From positions 142,618-206,617 of the forward strand of contig JAJFKE010000002.1 of assembly GCA_021773355.1 (NCBI GenBank): a stretch of DNA of 64,000 nt, in the 5' to 3' direction. Positions 53,772 through 63,398 of the stretch are shown piece by piece (the stretch's first letter is position 1; every line of letters starts with the position of its first letter). The notes beneath the pieces are model-generated. The model was not told the origin of the DNA. It searched no databases and saw only the letters and a program-made list of their open reading frames with translations. This DNA is from Gammaproteobacteria bacterium. GTDB lineage: Bacteria; Pseudomonadota; Gammaproteobacteria; Pseudomonadales; Pseudohongiellaceae. The translations under genes were made by a program, and so were the position numbers.

Positions 53772-53963
53772 GAGCTAAAGCAGGTTCAAACGCAAGAGGC
53801 TGTGGCGGACAGAGTAATAGATGTTCGATGAAATACTTTTGCCAAGCGATTCAATGTACGGCATATATAGCTCAATACGAACCGCAGAGGCCAATGAAAC
53901 CTTATCACGAAGGAAAGAGGTCGGCTGGCACCTTTGTTCTTATGACGGCCTTGATCTTGTCTT

Positions 53964-54224
53964 TCAATCTTTGGTTTCGTCAGACTCCAGATCCAAACCG
54001 GCCAGAAGATCTTCTTCTGGATCCAGTTTCTCGCCTTTCAAAAAAGCCACCAACCTTATCCAGTACATTTTAACAGTAACTGCGATTACAGCGATCCCGG
54101 CTATTAATGCCTGAAGTATCATGCTGCCAGTGCCTGGATTCAGGTAAGCATCTGCACTCCAGTGAAAACTCGAGATACTGATAACGGCAACCAAGGTGGG
54201 TAGAACTTTGAGTTTTGAAATCAT
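53964..54224 (-). CDS. Small DPGTGS-type membrane protein
   Basis: The ATG at 54224 gives 86 residues: a signal peptide or first helix, the motif AYLNPGTGSMILQALIAG (NPGTGS variant of a DPGTGS motif), a second helix with VKMYWIRLVAFLKGEK and an acidic tail. I recall small YxDPGTGS proteins near methyltransferase and sulfatase-type genes. It is divergent from the methyltransferase gene here, consistent with that. Confidence 0.75.
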   Translation of the reverse strand: MISKLKVLPTLVAVISISSFHWSADAYLNPGTGSMILQALIAGIAVIAVTVKMYWIRLVAFLKGEKLDPEEDLLAGLDLESDETKD

Positions 54225-54377
54225 GGGAGAATCCCTATTAGGTCTTTCTTGTACTAACCATATGATTGTTACAGAATCTTTTCGAAATCGTAACAAGAAT
54301 GCAAGTATACTGGAACTGCAGTACCCTTACTACTCGCACCAATAAGCAGCAGCTAATACGAAACACAGGAAGTAATA

Positions 54378-55781
54378 ATGTCAGGACAAGACGCCCTGCA
54401 GTCTTCATTTCGGGACCCGGCCGGGTTCCTCTACAAAAAAAATCAGACGCTGTACCGGCAGATCAATTCAGAATATGCGGATGACTATGATTTGCTCATG
54501 AACAGTGGCCTCTATGCGGCCTTAGTCAAGACCCGATTATTGGTGCCCCACGAGGAAGTCGAACTTGGTTTGGCGGCAACTGACCAGGCTTATAAAGTAA
54601 TTAGGCCAGATGTCATCGATTACATTTCTTACCCTTATGAATGGTGCTTTAGCCAATTGCAGGATGCGGCACTGGTAACGATAAAGATTCAAAGAATCGC
54701 GCTAAAGTTCGGCATGGTGTTAAAAGATGCTTCCGCGTACAACATTCAATTTCACAAGGGCGCCGCCACGTTTATCGACACCCTTTCTTTCTCGCAGTAT
54801 AGAGAGGGTGAACCGTGGGTTGCTTATCGACAATTTTGTCAACAATTCATAGCGCCGCTGGCACTAATGAGCTACACGGACATTCGCCTGGCACAACTTC
54901 TTAGAAATTTCATCGACGGCGTTCCGCTTGATTTGGCGAGTCGACTCCTCCCCAAAAGAAGCTATCTCAAGTATTCACTGCTAACTCACATACATTTACA
55001 CGCGAAGGCGCAGCAAAAATATGCCAACAGCGCCGAAGAAAATAGTAAGAAACAACAAATGCCAAAAATTGGCCGTAAGGCCTACATGGCATTTCTACAG
55101 GGAATCCATTCCTCAGTCAAAGGGCTCAAATGGAAACAACCAGCTACCGAATGGGCTGTATATTACTCAGCCACTAATTACCGGGATGAGTCGATGCAAC
55201 ATAAGGAACAGCTGGTGGAGGAATATCTTGGTTTACTAAGAGAAACATCCATGGCTGTTCACGATCTCGGCGCTAACAACGGACATTTTAGTCGCATCGG
55301 TACCAAACTGGGATTTAGCGTAATTGCTCAAGACATTGATCCGGTCGCTGTCCAGTTAAACTATCTGCAAAGCAAGGAAAACAAGGACTCAAGAATGTTG
55401 CCCTTGCTACTTGATCTCACGAACCCGAGCCCTTCTATCGGTTGGTCCTTGCAGGAAAGAATGTCGCTGATGGAACGAATAGATGGAGAGATCGTGATGG
55501 CGCTGGCACTGATCCACCATCTGGCAATTTCGAATAATGTCCCACTGAGATTGATCGCAAGGTTTTTCAGTAATATGGCAGAGTATCTGATAATCGAGTT
55601 CGTACCGAAAAATGATTCTCAGGTAAAAAGATTACTGGCTTCTCGCAAAGATATTTTCGTGCACTATACACAGGATGGATTCGAGAAAGCGTTCGCCGAG
55701 TTCTATGCAACTGAAAAACAGAGTCACATTCAAGATAGCGAACGCACTCTATACCTAATGAAAAGACGTGCCTCCCGATAG
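54378..55781 (+). CDS. Class I SAM-dependent methyltransferase with N-terminal kinase-like region
   Basis: This 467-residue protein has an N-terminal part (about 1-230) with LKDASAYNIQFHKGAATFID, resembling the catalytic loop and metal motif of small-molecule or LPS kinases in degenerate form. The C-terminal half has the SAM motif I (VHDLGANNGHFSRIG) and IAQDIDPVAVQLNYLQ. It is cytosolic. The sulfatase-like gene starts 23 bp downstream. It may modify an envelope glycan or lipid. Confidence 0.85.
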   Translation: MSGQDALQSSFRDPAGFLYKKNQTLYRQINSEYADDYDLLMNSGLYAALVKTRLLVPHEEVELGLAATDQAYKVIRPDVIDYISYPYEWCFSQLQDAALVTIKIQRIALKFGMVLKDASAYNIQFHKGAATFIDTLSFSQYREGEPWVAYRQFCQQFIAPLALMSYTDIRLAQLLRNFIDGVPLDLASRLLPKRSYLKYSLLTHIHLHAKAQQKYANSAEENSKKQQMPKIGRKAYMAFLQGIHSSVKGLKWKQPATEWAVYYSATNYRDESMQHKEQLVEEYLGLLRETSMAVHDLGANNGHFSRIGTKLGFSVIAQDIDPVAVQLNYLQSKENKDSRMLPLLLDLTNPSPSIGWSLQERMSLMERIDGEIVMALALIHHLAISNNVPLRLIARFFSNMAEYLIIEFVPKNDSQVKRLLASRKDIFVHYTQDGFEKAFAEFYATEKQSHIQDSERTLYLMKRRASR

Positions 55782-55804
55782 TAACAATCAAATTACCTGG
55801 CGGT

Positions 55805-58762
55805 TTGAAGTTGAGGTTACAAGTGAAGAGAGCAGTTGAAGATCACCGTCGCTACTTATTGCACTTTCTTGCGTTGAGTAGCTTCGCTATCGCGCAACCG
55901 CTGTTTGATATTGTTTCAAAGAATCTAGAATTATTGGTCGCACAAAAAGCGACATTATCTGACTTGTCAATTCTTATCGCACTAGTTTCCTTTAGCATTC
56001 CAATTTTGCTTTACCTCCCTGGCTCACTTCTGCAACGAAAATCTGAAAAACTCGGCGTGATAGTACTAACCAGCACAATGGGGCTGTTGGTAAGCCTTCT
56101 GCTTTTAATCATGCTTAAAAACATGTACCCGTTAGCGGATACTATATTGATAGCAATCGCATTGTTAGGCGGTGGTGCGTTCGCTTTCTTCTATCCTAGG
56201 CGGCTCTCGTTGCGGATGTTTTGTTCCTTCATTTCACCCGCCGTGATAGCGGTGCCAGTAATTTTTTTATTTGTTTCCGACGTCTCCAGAATTGCATTTG
56301 ATAAATCCGAGGCCGAAGTAGAAGCGGCAGGAAATTTGAGTACGAGTTTTGCAGCTACAGACACCCCAGTCGTTATGCTACTGCTCGATGAACTTCCCCT
56401 GATCTCACTACTTGATGAAAATATTCAGATTGATTCGATCAGATATCCAAATTTCAGTGCCATCGCAACTGGCAGCCACTGGTTTCGGAGCGCACAATCG
56501 GAAAGCGGCACGACATCGGTTGCTGCGCCGGCCATTATCAGTGGCGTTACCAAACCTGGAGCAATCCCCATTCTCACGGATTATCCACAAAACCTGTTTA
56601 CGCTGCTGGGGCCTAGTCACGAATTGGAAATTACTGAGGTGGTCTCCGATCTTTGTCCGCCAAGATTCTGTTCCCATACCCCTGAAGACCCAAGTACAGA
56701 GACAAACCTCAGGGGGTTTTTAACAGATCTCTCTATTGTTTATTTGCATATTGCGGCGCCTCCTGGTCTCAGTCGGCACTTACCCGTCGTCAGCCAATCC
56801 TGGAATAACTTTTCACGGATTAGAATCACGACTTCGGGCGAGACTGAAGGCATTCAATGGCAGACTTCAGCCAAAGCCAGATATGATAATTTTCTGGCTT
56901 TTGTTGATTCCATTGATGCCAGCGACGCTACTACTCTGTATTTTTACCACGCATTGTTACCTCATGGGCCTTGGGAATATTTACCTTCTGGAAAACTCTA
57001 TTCCTTAACAAGCAATCAAGCACTTGAGCTTGATCCAGTTGAGGACCGATGGGGCGACAATGATTTTCTGGTGGCTCAGGGTTATCAGAGGCATCTGTTA
57101 CAGCTGGGATTTACCGACCGGCTATTGGGTTTATTAATCGATCGATTAAAAGCAGAAGGTCTTTATGATAAGTCACTAATTGTTGTAGTAGGCGATCACG
57201 GCGCAAACTTTTGGCCGAATGAACAACGCAGGAAACTAGCAACAGATGAGCAAAGGCTCGATGTTTCCGGCATTCCCATGTTTATAAAGTTACCCAATCA
57301 ACAAGATGGGGTAATCCATGAAGAACCGGCGAAGACTGTGGACATTGTTCCAACCCTGGCAGGACAGCTTAACCTGACTCTGAATAGTCGCGTCGACGGT
57401 CAGGATCTTTTTGCAACGGACTCCTTAAATCACCAGGAATTGGGAAGCAGCTCGACCATCTATGATGACAATTTGACTCTGGAACACAAACTAATGCTGT
57501 TTGGCTCTGGCGAGATGGAACGCATCTACGAATTTGGTTCCGTACCCCAACTGCTTGGATTGTCCACTGCAGGACTTGTGGCAGCTGTTGATGATTCATT
57601 AATGTTTGAGATATCTGAACAAGGTTATCTGGATGAGGTGGACCTCACCCAAGGAGCAATTCCTTCCTGGCTGACAGGCAAAATAACCGGGAATATGGTG
57701 ACGCTTGAGAATCTGGAATTGCTGATCGCAATCAATGGCAAGACAGTGGCCTCGACGAGATCGTACAAGTCTGGCGAAGATCAGCTTTTTTCAGTCATGG
57801 TTCCGGAAAGTGTATTTGTCGATGGCAGCAATGAGGTCTCAATGTATCGTGTTGATACTACAGCCGACAATGGAACCTCGCTGCGACAATTACTGGATCT
57901 ACGCGCGAGCTACTATAGGTATCTTGCCAAGACTGATCAAACTTCGGCTCTAATCAGCGACCAGCAGGACAACACCTTTACTTTTGCGCCCGGGCGTATC
58001 AGCGGGGCAATAAATCTGGAAAAGCCAGATGACAATTATCTGCAACTGAATGGCTGGGCCGTAGATAATGAAAGGCAAGCCCCTGCTGAATTCTTTCTTC
58101 TGAGTGTGGCTGGTGAACTATTCTATCTAGGCTACCCTAACATTGATCGACAGGATATCGTGCAGGAATTTGATAATAGTAATGCTGTTCTGAGGTCGGG
58201 TTTTTCCTTCAAAATTCCAAGTTCGAGGATTAATTTTCCCGGACCAGCAAGTGTTGACCTCATTGCTATCAGCGATTCCTATGCCTCGAGTATTGCTTCG
58301 TTTAGCTACATTTCGAACGAAGGGGATCGAATAGCTCCTACTTCCACAGCTGCGAATAATTTCCGCCTAATCAGCGACACGGCGATTGTTGGTCCGAACG
58401 AAGAAACAATCCAATTAACGACTGAACAATCAACAGGTCATATTGACAGGGCCGAACTTAGCGATGGCATTGTGAAAATAGCTGGCTGGGCCATCAATGA
58501 TGAAGGCAATCAAACAGCAGAGTATTTTCTATTACAAATAGACCAACAACTCCTCTATCTCGGTGGCAGCAATAATTCAAGACCCGATGTTTCCACTAAT
58601 TTAAACAATCCAGAATTGGAAAACTCCGGGTTTCTAATAGTCATGGACGAGTCCCTCCTCAACCTGGAATCATCCGCACGCATGCGCTTGATAGCTGTTA
58701 GCGGCAGCAAGGCAATAGAAGTGATATCAACAACGCCTCTCGAACAGCTACTAGCACAATGA
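55805..58762 (+). CDS. Membrane-anchored alkaline-phosphatase-superfamily (sulfatase/phosphoethanolamine-transferase-like) protein
   Basis: This 985-residue protein starts with a TTG (a GTG at 55823 is an alternative). It has about five N-terminal membrane helices (about 15-160). The extracytoplasmic hydrolase domain has metal-binding motifs VVMLLLDELPL, a nucleophile region SGTTSVAAPAIISG, YFYHALLPHGPWEYL and IVVVGDHGANFW. The C-terminal third holds two copies of a domain of about 70 residues (about 735-805 and 877-950). Both share GWA, EFFLL/EYFLL, LFYLGYPN/LLYLGGSN and SGF. It follows the methyltransferase by 23 bp and may modify a surface polymer. Confidence 0.85.
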   Translation: MKLRLQVKRAVEDHRRYLLHFLALSSFAIAQPLFDIVSKNLELLVAQKATLSDLSILIALVSFSIPILLYLPGSLLQRKSEKLGVIVLTSTMGLLVSLLLLIMLKNMYPLADTILIAIALLGGGAFAFFYPRRLSLRMFCSFISPAVIAVPVIFLFVSDVSRIAFDKSEAEVEAAGNLSTSFAATDTPVVMLLLDELPLISLLDENIQIDSIRYPNFSAIATGSHWFRSAQSESGTTSVAAPAIISGVTKPGAIPILTDYPQNLFTLLGPSHELEITEVVSDLCPPRFCSHTPEDPSTETNLRGFLTDLSIVYLHIAAPPGLSRHLPVVSQSWNNFSRIRITTSGETEGIQWQTSAKARYDNFLAFVDSIDASDATTLYFYHALLPHGPWEYLPSGKLYSLTSNQALELDPVEDRWGDNDFLVAQGYQRHLLQLGFTDRLLGLLIDRLKAEGLYDKSLIVVVGDHGANFWPNEQRRKLATDEQRLDVSGIPMFIKLPNQQDGVIHEEPAKTVDIVPTLAGQLNLTLNSRVDGQDLFATDSLNHQELGSSSTIYDDNLTLEHKLMLFGSGEMERIYEFGSVPQLLGLSTAGLVAAVDDSLMFEISEQGYLDEVDLTQGAIPSWLTGKITGNMVTLENLELLIAINGKTVASTRSYKSGEDQLFSVMVPESVFVDGSNEVSMYRVDTTADNGTSLRQLLDLRASYYRYLAKTDQTSALISDQQDNTFTFAPGRISGAINLEKPDDNYLQLNGWAVDNERQAPAEFFLLSVAGELFYLGYPNIDRQDIVQEFDNSNAVLRSGFSFKIPSSRINFPGPASVDLIAISDSYASSIASFSYISNEGDRIAPTSTAANNFRLISDTAIVGPNEETIQLTTEQSTGHIDRAELSDGIVKIAGWAINDEGNQTAEYFLLQIDQQLLYLGGSNNSRPDVSTNLNNPELENSGFLIVMDESLLNLESSARMRLIAVSGSKAIEVISTTPLEQLLAQ

Positions 58763-58830
58763 TGAACTGAAACCGAGGTGCCACGCACTAACGCCTGCTA
58801 GCAGGCAGATGCATGGCGTCCAATGCTTCA

Positions 58831-58935
58831 CTATGATTCCAGCAGTAGCTCGATCCAGAAAAGGCTTCCCTTCTCCGACTCGCTATCAAATCCAATCCTC
58901 CCACCCATCGTTTCAATAAAAGGATTTTGGGGGCA
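58831..58935 (-). pseudogene. Histidine kinase 3' remnant
   Basis: A minus-strand frame without start reads ETMGGRIGFDSESEKGSLFW then IELLLES and a stop. It is the end of an HATPase domain (the ELMGG..G..SEPGKGSTFW pattern). The rest of the kinase is missing. Confidence 0.7.
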
Positions 58936-59145
58936 CTGATAACTGAACAACTCAACGACAGATAAGTTGAATGTAAGACAGGCTTACGGTTAGGCGATTA
59001 CTATTTTGGAATCAAAACAATCAATAAATAGGGAGCCCTTCACAAACACGGCAATGATGCCGAAGTTGATACATTCTCCGCTCCGGAAAAAATAAACCTT
59101 GTCTTAAGATGCTAAGTTATGAGTGTCCGCTACTGTCTTTATGTT

Positions 59146-59296
59146 TATTCTTTCTAAACGATGTGAATCAGAATAACGAATTACTTAACGAGCAGAATCT
59201 GTTGCAAAAACAGATGTCAAATCGTGATAACTGGGCTCAGGTACGGGATCGTGAGCCGGGACAGCAAAGACTTCAGGGCTATCCTTACTGATTACC
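59146..59296 (+). repeat. soxD 3'-end direct repeat, copy C (diverged)
   Basis: It begins at the same TATTCTTTCTAAACGAT boundary as copies A and B and runs past the TGA at 59289-59291. By hand count about 22 of 146 positions differ from soxD, and the reading frame stays open (FFLNDVNQNNELLNEQN). It has no haem site and no signal peptide. Confidence 0.88.
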
Positions 59297-59309
59297 CGTG
59301 ACCTATCCC

Positions 59310-59487
59310 CCAATTTTAGTTCAGCATCACCGGCAATTAGAGTGGCCAGTTTATTATTGGCGATTGATGGGTCCTGAGCCATCTGCCGTATCTCGCGAAG
59401 GAAGTCTGCTGGCAGTTGTAATGAGAGCTGGTCATTTTCTATTTGATCGATCAATTCGATTCTAATTTTTCTAACTAAGTTGTCCAT
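59310..59487 (-). pseudogene. HDOD-domain protein, 5' remnant
   Basis: The frame starts at 59487 (MDNLVRKIRIELIDQIEND) and reads LQLPADFLREIRQMAQDPS, KLATLIAGDAEL, the beginning of an HDOD domain. Near 59322 it leaves homology and then runs antisense through soxD copy C. The gene is cut at the edge of the repeat. Confidence 0.75.
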
Positions 59488-59919
59488 ATAAAATTCTCTA
59501 AATTATCTATGGCTGGCCTGCCTGGGCACCTCCTGAACTGAGCTAGGCCGTAAGACTTGTCCAAATTGGAGTCCGAGCTATGCTAACAGCCAAGTTTTAA
59601 AGAATTGGGGAGGAAATGTGCAAATATTGAGGAAATGGAGGAATAAGGATCAGAGTATTTTGAAATCAAGAGATAAAGGATGGTATCAAAAGAAGGATAT
59701 GCGTGTGGCCTTTGCAGAATGTTCCTACAAGCTGGTCTGAATTCACCAGGATCGATTTCTAACTAGGGTAATGGGCAACAATAGGATAGGCTGGTCTTAT
59801 CCACAATTAGAGCAGGTGAATAGGTCTCTATAAACGAAGCTAGTACGGAATATGATTCCAAAAATAATGTGCAACACAAACACCAATCTGCTCAGAGAGT
59901 TGTAGAGAAAATTCTGATC
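59488..59919. other. Intergenic region without supported gene
   Basis: About 430 bp between the HDOD remnant and the pilin. No structure or coding frame stood out. Confidence 0.35.
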
Positions 59920-60379
59920 ATGACTCGAAGCAAACAGAGTGCATTTTACGCTCATCGAATTGTTGATAGTCGTTGCTATAATTGGCATTCTGGCTAGTGT
60001 TGCAGCTCCAGCTTATCAAACATTCATGATAAAGGCGAAGGTAACAGAGGGGGTCGTGGCTACCGGCCCGGCAAGAACTGCAGTGACCATATATTTCCAA
60101 AGATACGGCACTTTGCCTCCCGGTGGTGATAACGTCGCTGCAGGGTTTCAGCAAAACTATGACAGTGACTATGTGGATACGGTCGATTGGCATAACGACC
60201 AGCGTATTGAAGTAGAATTTAAGGAATCAAACCTGGGTATAACAGGTCAACTTGAAATGCAGCTTGAGCCTCAAATTTCAAACGGAAGAATAGTCAGTTG
60301 GCGATGTGGGCAAGATGGCAATGTGCCCTTGGCAAACTATAAATACCTACCCGGAAATTGCCAGGAAAAATATTGGTAA
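59920..60379 (+). pseudogene. Type IV pilin with a frameshifted leader (PilA-like)
   Basis: The mature frame reads [20 protein letters not shown] followed by a pilin body of about 130 residues with a C-terminal Cys pair ([17 protein letters not shown]). An ATG at 59920 encodes the leader MTRSKQSAF, but the run TTTT at about 59943-59946 puts it one base out of frame with the mature part. Removing one T gives [14 protein letters not shown]. The -1 residue is Ala instead of Gly. Without the shift only a GTG at 59939 could start it, and it would have no leader. It may be a pseudogene, a sequencing error or a phase-variable gene. Confidence 0.75.
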
Positions 60380-60500
60380 AGAGTCTAGAAATTGGAGTGA
60401 TATTCTTTAGCCTATACATATCTCTATGTGCAAACGATTCGCTCTCAACCGAGATCGACAAGCGTTTTTCTCAGTTATTTTTACCTGCTGAACTTTTCTT

Positions 60501-63398
60501 ATGATTGTTCAATCCATTCAATTTTCACGTACAGCACTAGTTATTTTGCTGCTGTTAGTTTGTGGCTACAGCTCAAATGCACTAGCCGATTGCGGCTCGC
60601 AAACAGAGATTTCCTCGGCCGAGTGCAGCACCTTGGTAGAAATTTATCAGTCCACCGCTGGTAGCAGTTGGATCAATAATACGAATTGGCTAAATGACTC
60701 GCCGTGCAGCTGGTTTGGCGTGGACTGTGTCAACAATTCGGTGGACCGCGTGTACCTCGCCGACAACGGGCTAACCGGAACCGTGCCAAATCCTTCTGGC
60801 TTAGGCAATGTGCGCCTATTTAATCTGGATTTCAATGAGCTGACGGGGCCGCTCCCCGACCTGAGCGGTCTCACCAAGCTGGAGTCGGCGAGCTTTGTAC
60901 TAAATCAATTCAGTGGGCCAGTTCCCGCTTACATGAACCTGCCTGCCCTCAACTACTTGAACTTGAGTTACAACCAGTTGACCGGTTCGCCACCCGAGAG
61001 CTTTGCGTTTCTGCCCGCGCTGCGCACACTTTTGTTTAATGACAATCCACTAAATGGCCAATTGCCAGCCGCCTATGGGAACTCAGGTCTACAATCGCTC
61101 GGTTTCGACACGGGAGACCTTTGTGTCGCCGATGCAGAGCTGGCTAATTGGCTTGCCGGTATCGAAGTCCCCATTACGAATGTTGACTTTTGTTGGGGTT
61201 TAATCGCTGAGGTTGGTGATGCGCAATTTTCAAGCGGCGATACACTGTCTCTATTTGCAGGTCTGCAGGCTCCTGGTTTGAGCGAGCCGTTGAGTTTAGA
61301 CCTTTATTTATCACTGATACTACCCGATGGTGAAACTGAAGCTTTTATCACAGTTCAAAACGGGATTATCGATGCTGTAGTTGCAAGTTCTGATCCATCC
61401 AGTTGGGTCCCTACGCTAACAGAATTTCAGCTCGATCCGAACACCGATACCGGATTGCTGCCAATTTTCAATTATCCATTTGGCGGCAGTGAACCCAGTG
61501 GCACTTACACCTGGCGCTTCAGGGCAACCGCTCCCGGCAGCAAAAGCATCATTTTGCAGACCGATAGTGAATTCTACTTTAATCCTGCCATTTCTGGCAT
61601 GAACATTAGCGCAGCTATCCAGGCGGCCGCATCCAGCACGGTTAGCTTTCTACTTAATCTGGAGAATGATTTACCCGGGGCTACTTACCATTGGGAATTC
61701 GATGATGGCAGCGTCGCCACGGGTAAGCAGGTAGAGCATCAATTCACCGTTCCCGATCGCTACTTGGTTAAGGTCGCTACCGAGATTGACGGCAAGATTT
61801 TGCCCAATAAAAGCTATCACCACATCAATATCGGCAGGGTGCTCGAAGACACGGTCTATCCATTGGCCGGTACTGATTTTGCGGCCAGTAGTCTTGAAAA
61901 CGTTGATTTTAGCTGGAACGATTGCGATCCGAATTGGCATGTATACCAGGGAAAATATTTTAAACTATGGATCGAGGATCACGCCAACGCCAATACGCCT
62001 AGGGAGCGCATTGTTGGTGGTTTATTGTTCGCCGACTACCTGTTTGAATCCTACAGTGAAATTTTTGGCTGGGACTATTTGCCCACGGTTCCAGCACTAG
62101 ATATTTACATTTGTAGTGCAATAGCAGGTGGAGGAACCGGAGCTTCTGGTACCTTTCTCAACACCGGTGATTTTCAGTCACCGGTAGGCGATTCCTTCGA
62201 TACTCATGATTTTCCTGACTTTGTGCATGAGTTTATCCATACCTGGGATTTTCGCGGCGCCTGGCTCAGCAGTGAAGATAGCGCCCATGCGCTTACCGGT
62301 GGAATGGAACCGATTATTTCCTATTTGCTAGGTACGGGGCAGGGAATCAGCAGTTGGGGAGGCGATCAAAATGCCCTGCAACTATTCTCGCCGGAGTTTC
62401 TATTTAATCATTATTTTCGCGTGGAATTGAAGCGCTATCTAAAGCGCCCCGAATTGAATTGGTCTACCTATTATAGCGAAGCTTTCCAGGCTATAGCCTA
62501 CGAAGATGAAAACATTCCAGAGAACAAGGAAGCGATGCTCGTGCAAGGCGGGCTGCTCGTGTCTTTGTTTAATATGCATGGCCAGGAGGGGCTACGCAGT
62601 ATTTTTCTTGAGCTTGAAGCCCTGCTTCTGGATCATCCTGAATGGCGCGATGGTGTCGGCTACAGTATCAATGACCCGCTTATTCGTGCAGAAAACTTTA
62701 TGAAGGTAGTTGCCGATGCGCTGCAATTAGATGTGAGTGACTATTTTTCCTATTGGAAGTTTCCCATTGCCAGTCTCGACGGCTATATGTCGCGCTACCC
62801 TCTCAGCAGCAAAATGGAGGACGCCGATGGCGATGGAGTATCCCCCCTGCATGGCGATCGTGATGATAGTGACAGCAGTGTCTATCCCTACGCCCCGGAA
62901 TTAGTAGATGGCAAAGATAATAATCAGGATGGGTTGGTGGACGAGAATGTATACACAGAGCTAACTGGCGATATAGGTGAGTTGCAGATTACACTTCCCG
63001 CCGCAATACATGCCAGCGTCTCTGATAATAACGATGAAGATGTCTTTCAATTTACCCTGGATGAGCCCGCTGTCGTCTCCGTGGTTATGTATTCCACAGA
63101 CGGTGACTCTACGGTCCCTTATTCTCCAAACAGCAATCGCAATATCTCAATTTTTAACGGCACTGTTTTCCTTGATGAGCAATTTTATTCCGAGCTTGTG
63201 CACGATGCCATGTCAGCTCCCGAAGCTTTATCAGCAATCAACCTTGCGGCTGGGACTCACGCTCTAAAAATAAACGTCAGCAACCCGGATGGCCGCAATC
63301 CGAACCCGGGAGACTACGAGATTCAATTATTTGTTAATGACTATGAGAAGCAGTTTACTGTGAGTAGATTAATGGATGTATTGTATCCGGATCAATAG
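60501..63398 (+). CDS. Large secreted LRR-PKD-HExxH metallopeptidase-like protein with Ca-binding repeats
   Basis: This 965-residue protein has a signal peptide (TALVILLLLVCGYSSNALA). Next come a plant-type LRR N-terminus (TNWLNDSPCSWFGVDCVN) and several LRRs (to about 235). A beta region leads to a PKD-like domain (about 395-435; YHWEFDDGSVATGKQ). From about 475 a catalytic-looking domain carries HEFIH (His576, Glu577, His580), the HExxH zinc motif, with GGMEP as possible third-ligand site. A Ca-binding DADGDG..GDRDDSDSS..DGKDNNQDG tract (about 772-815) and a C-terminal beta domain (about 830-960) end it. It is likely a cell-surface or secreted protease. Confidence 0.82.
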   Translation: MIVQSIQFSRTALVILLLLVCGYSSNALADCGSQTEISSAECSTLVEIYQSTAGSSWINNTNWLNDSPCSWFGVDCVNNSVDRVYLADNGLTGTVPNPSGLGNVRLFNLDFNELTGPLPDLSGLTKLESASFVLNQFSGPVPAYMNLPALNYLNLSYNQLTGSPPESFAFLPALRTLLFNDNPLNGQLPAAYGNSGLQSLGFDTGDLCVADAELANWLAGIEVPITNVDFCWGLIAEVGDAQFSSGDTLSLFAGLQAPGLSEPLSLDLYLSLILPDGETEAFITVQNGIIDAVVASSDPSSWVPTLTEFQLDPNTDTGLLPIFNYPFGGSEPSGTYTWRFRATAPGSKSIILQTDSEFYFNPAISGMNISAAIQAAASSTVSFLLNLENDLPGATYHWEFDDGSVATGKQVEHQFTVPDRYLVKVATEIDGKILPNKSYHHINIGRVLEDTVYPLAGTDFAASSLENVDFSWNDCDPNWHVYQGKYFKLWIEDHANANTPRERIVGGLLFADYLFESYSEIFGWDYLPTVPALDIYICSAIAGGGTGASGTFLNTGDFQSPVGDSFDTHDFPDFVHEFIHTWDFRGAWLSSEDSAHALTGGMEPIISYLLGTGQGISSWGGDQNALQLFSPEFLFNHYFRVELKRYLKRPELNWSTYYSEAFQAIAYEDENIPENKEAMLVQGGLLVSLFNMHGQEGLRSIFLELEALLLDHPEWRDGVGYSINDPLIRAENFMKVVADALQLDVSDYFSYWKFPIASLDGYMSRYPLSSKMEDADGDGVSPLHGDRDDSDSSVYPYAPELVDGKDNNQDGLVDENVYTELTGDIGELQITLPAAIHASVSDNNDEDVFQFTLDEPAVVSVVMYSTDGDSTVPYSPNSNRNISIFNGTVFLDEQFYSELVHDAMSAPEALSAINLAAGTHALKINVSNPDGRNPNPGDYEIQLFVNDYEKQFTVSRLMDVLYPDQ

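Noticed and set aside
49064..59145. Integrase-driven genomic island
   Set aside because: Direct repeats fit, but I find no integrase or excisionase in either block, so only the repeat pattern is claimed.
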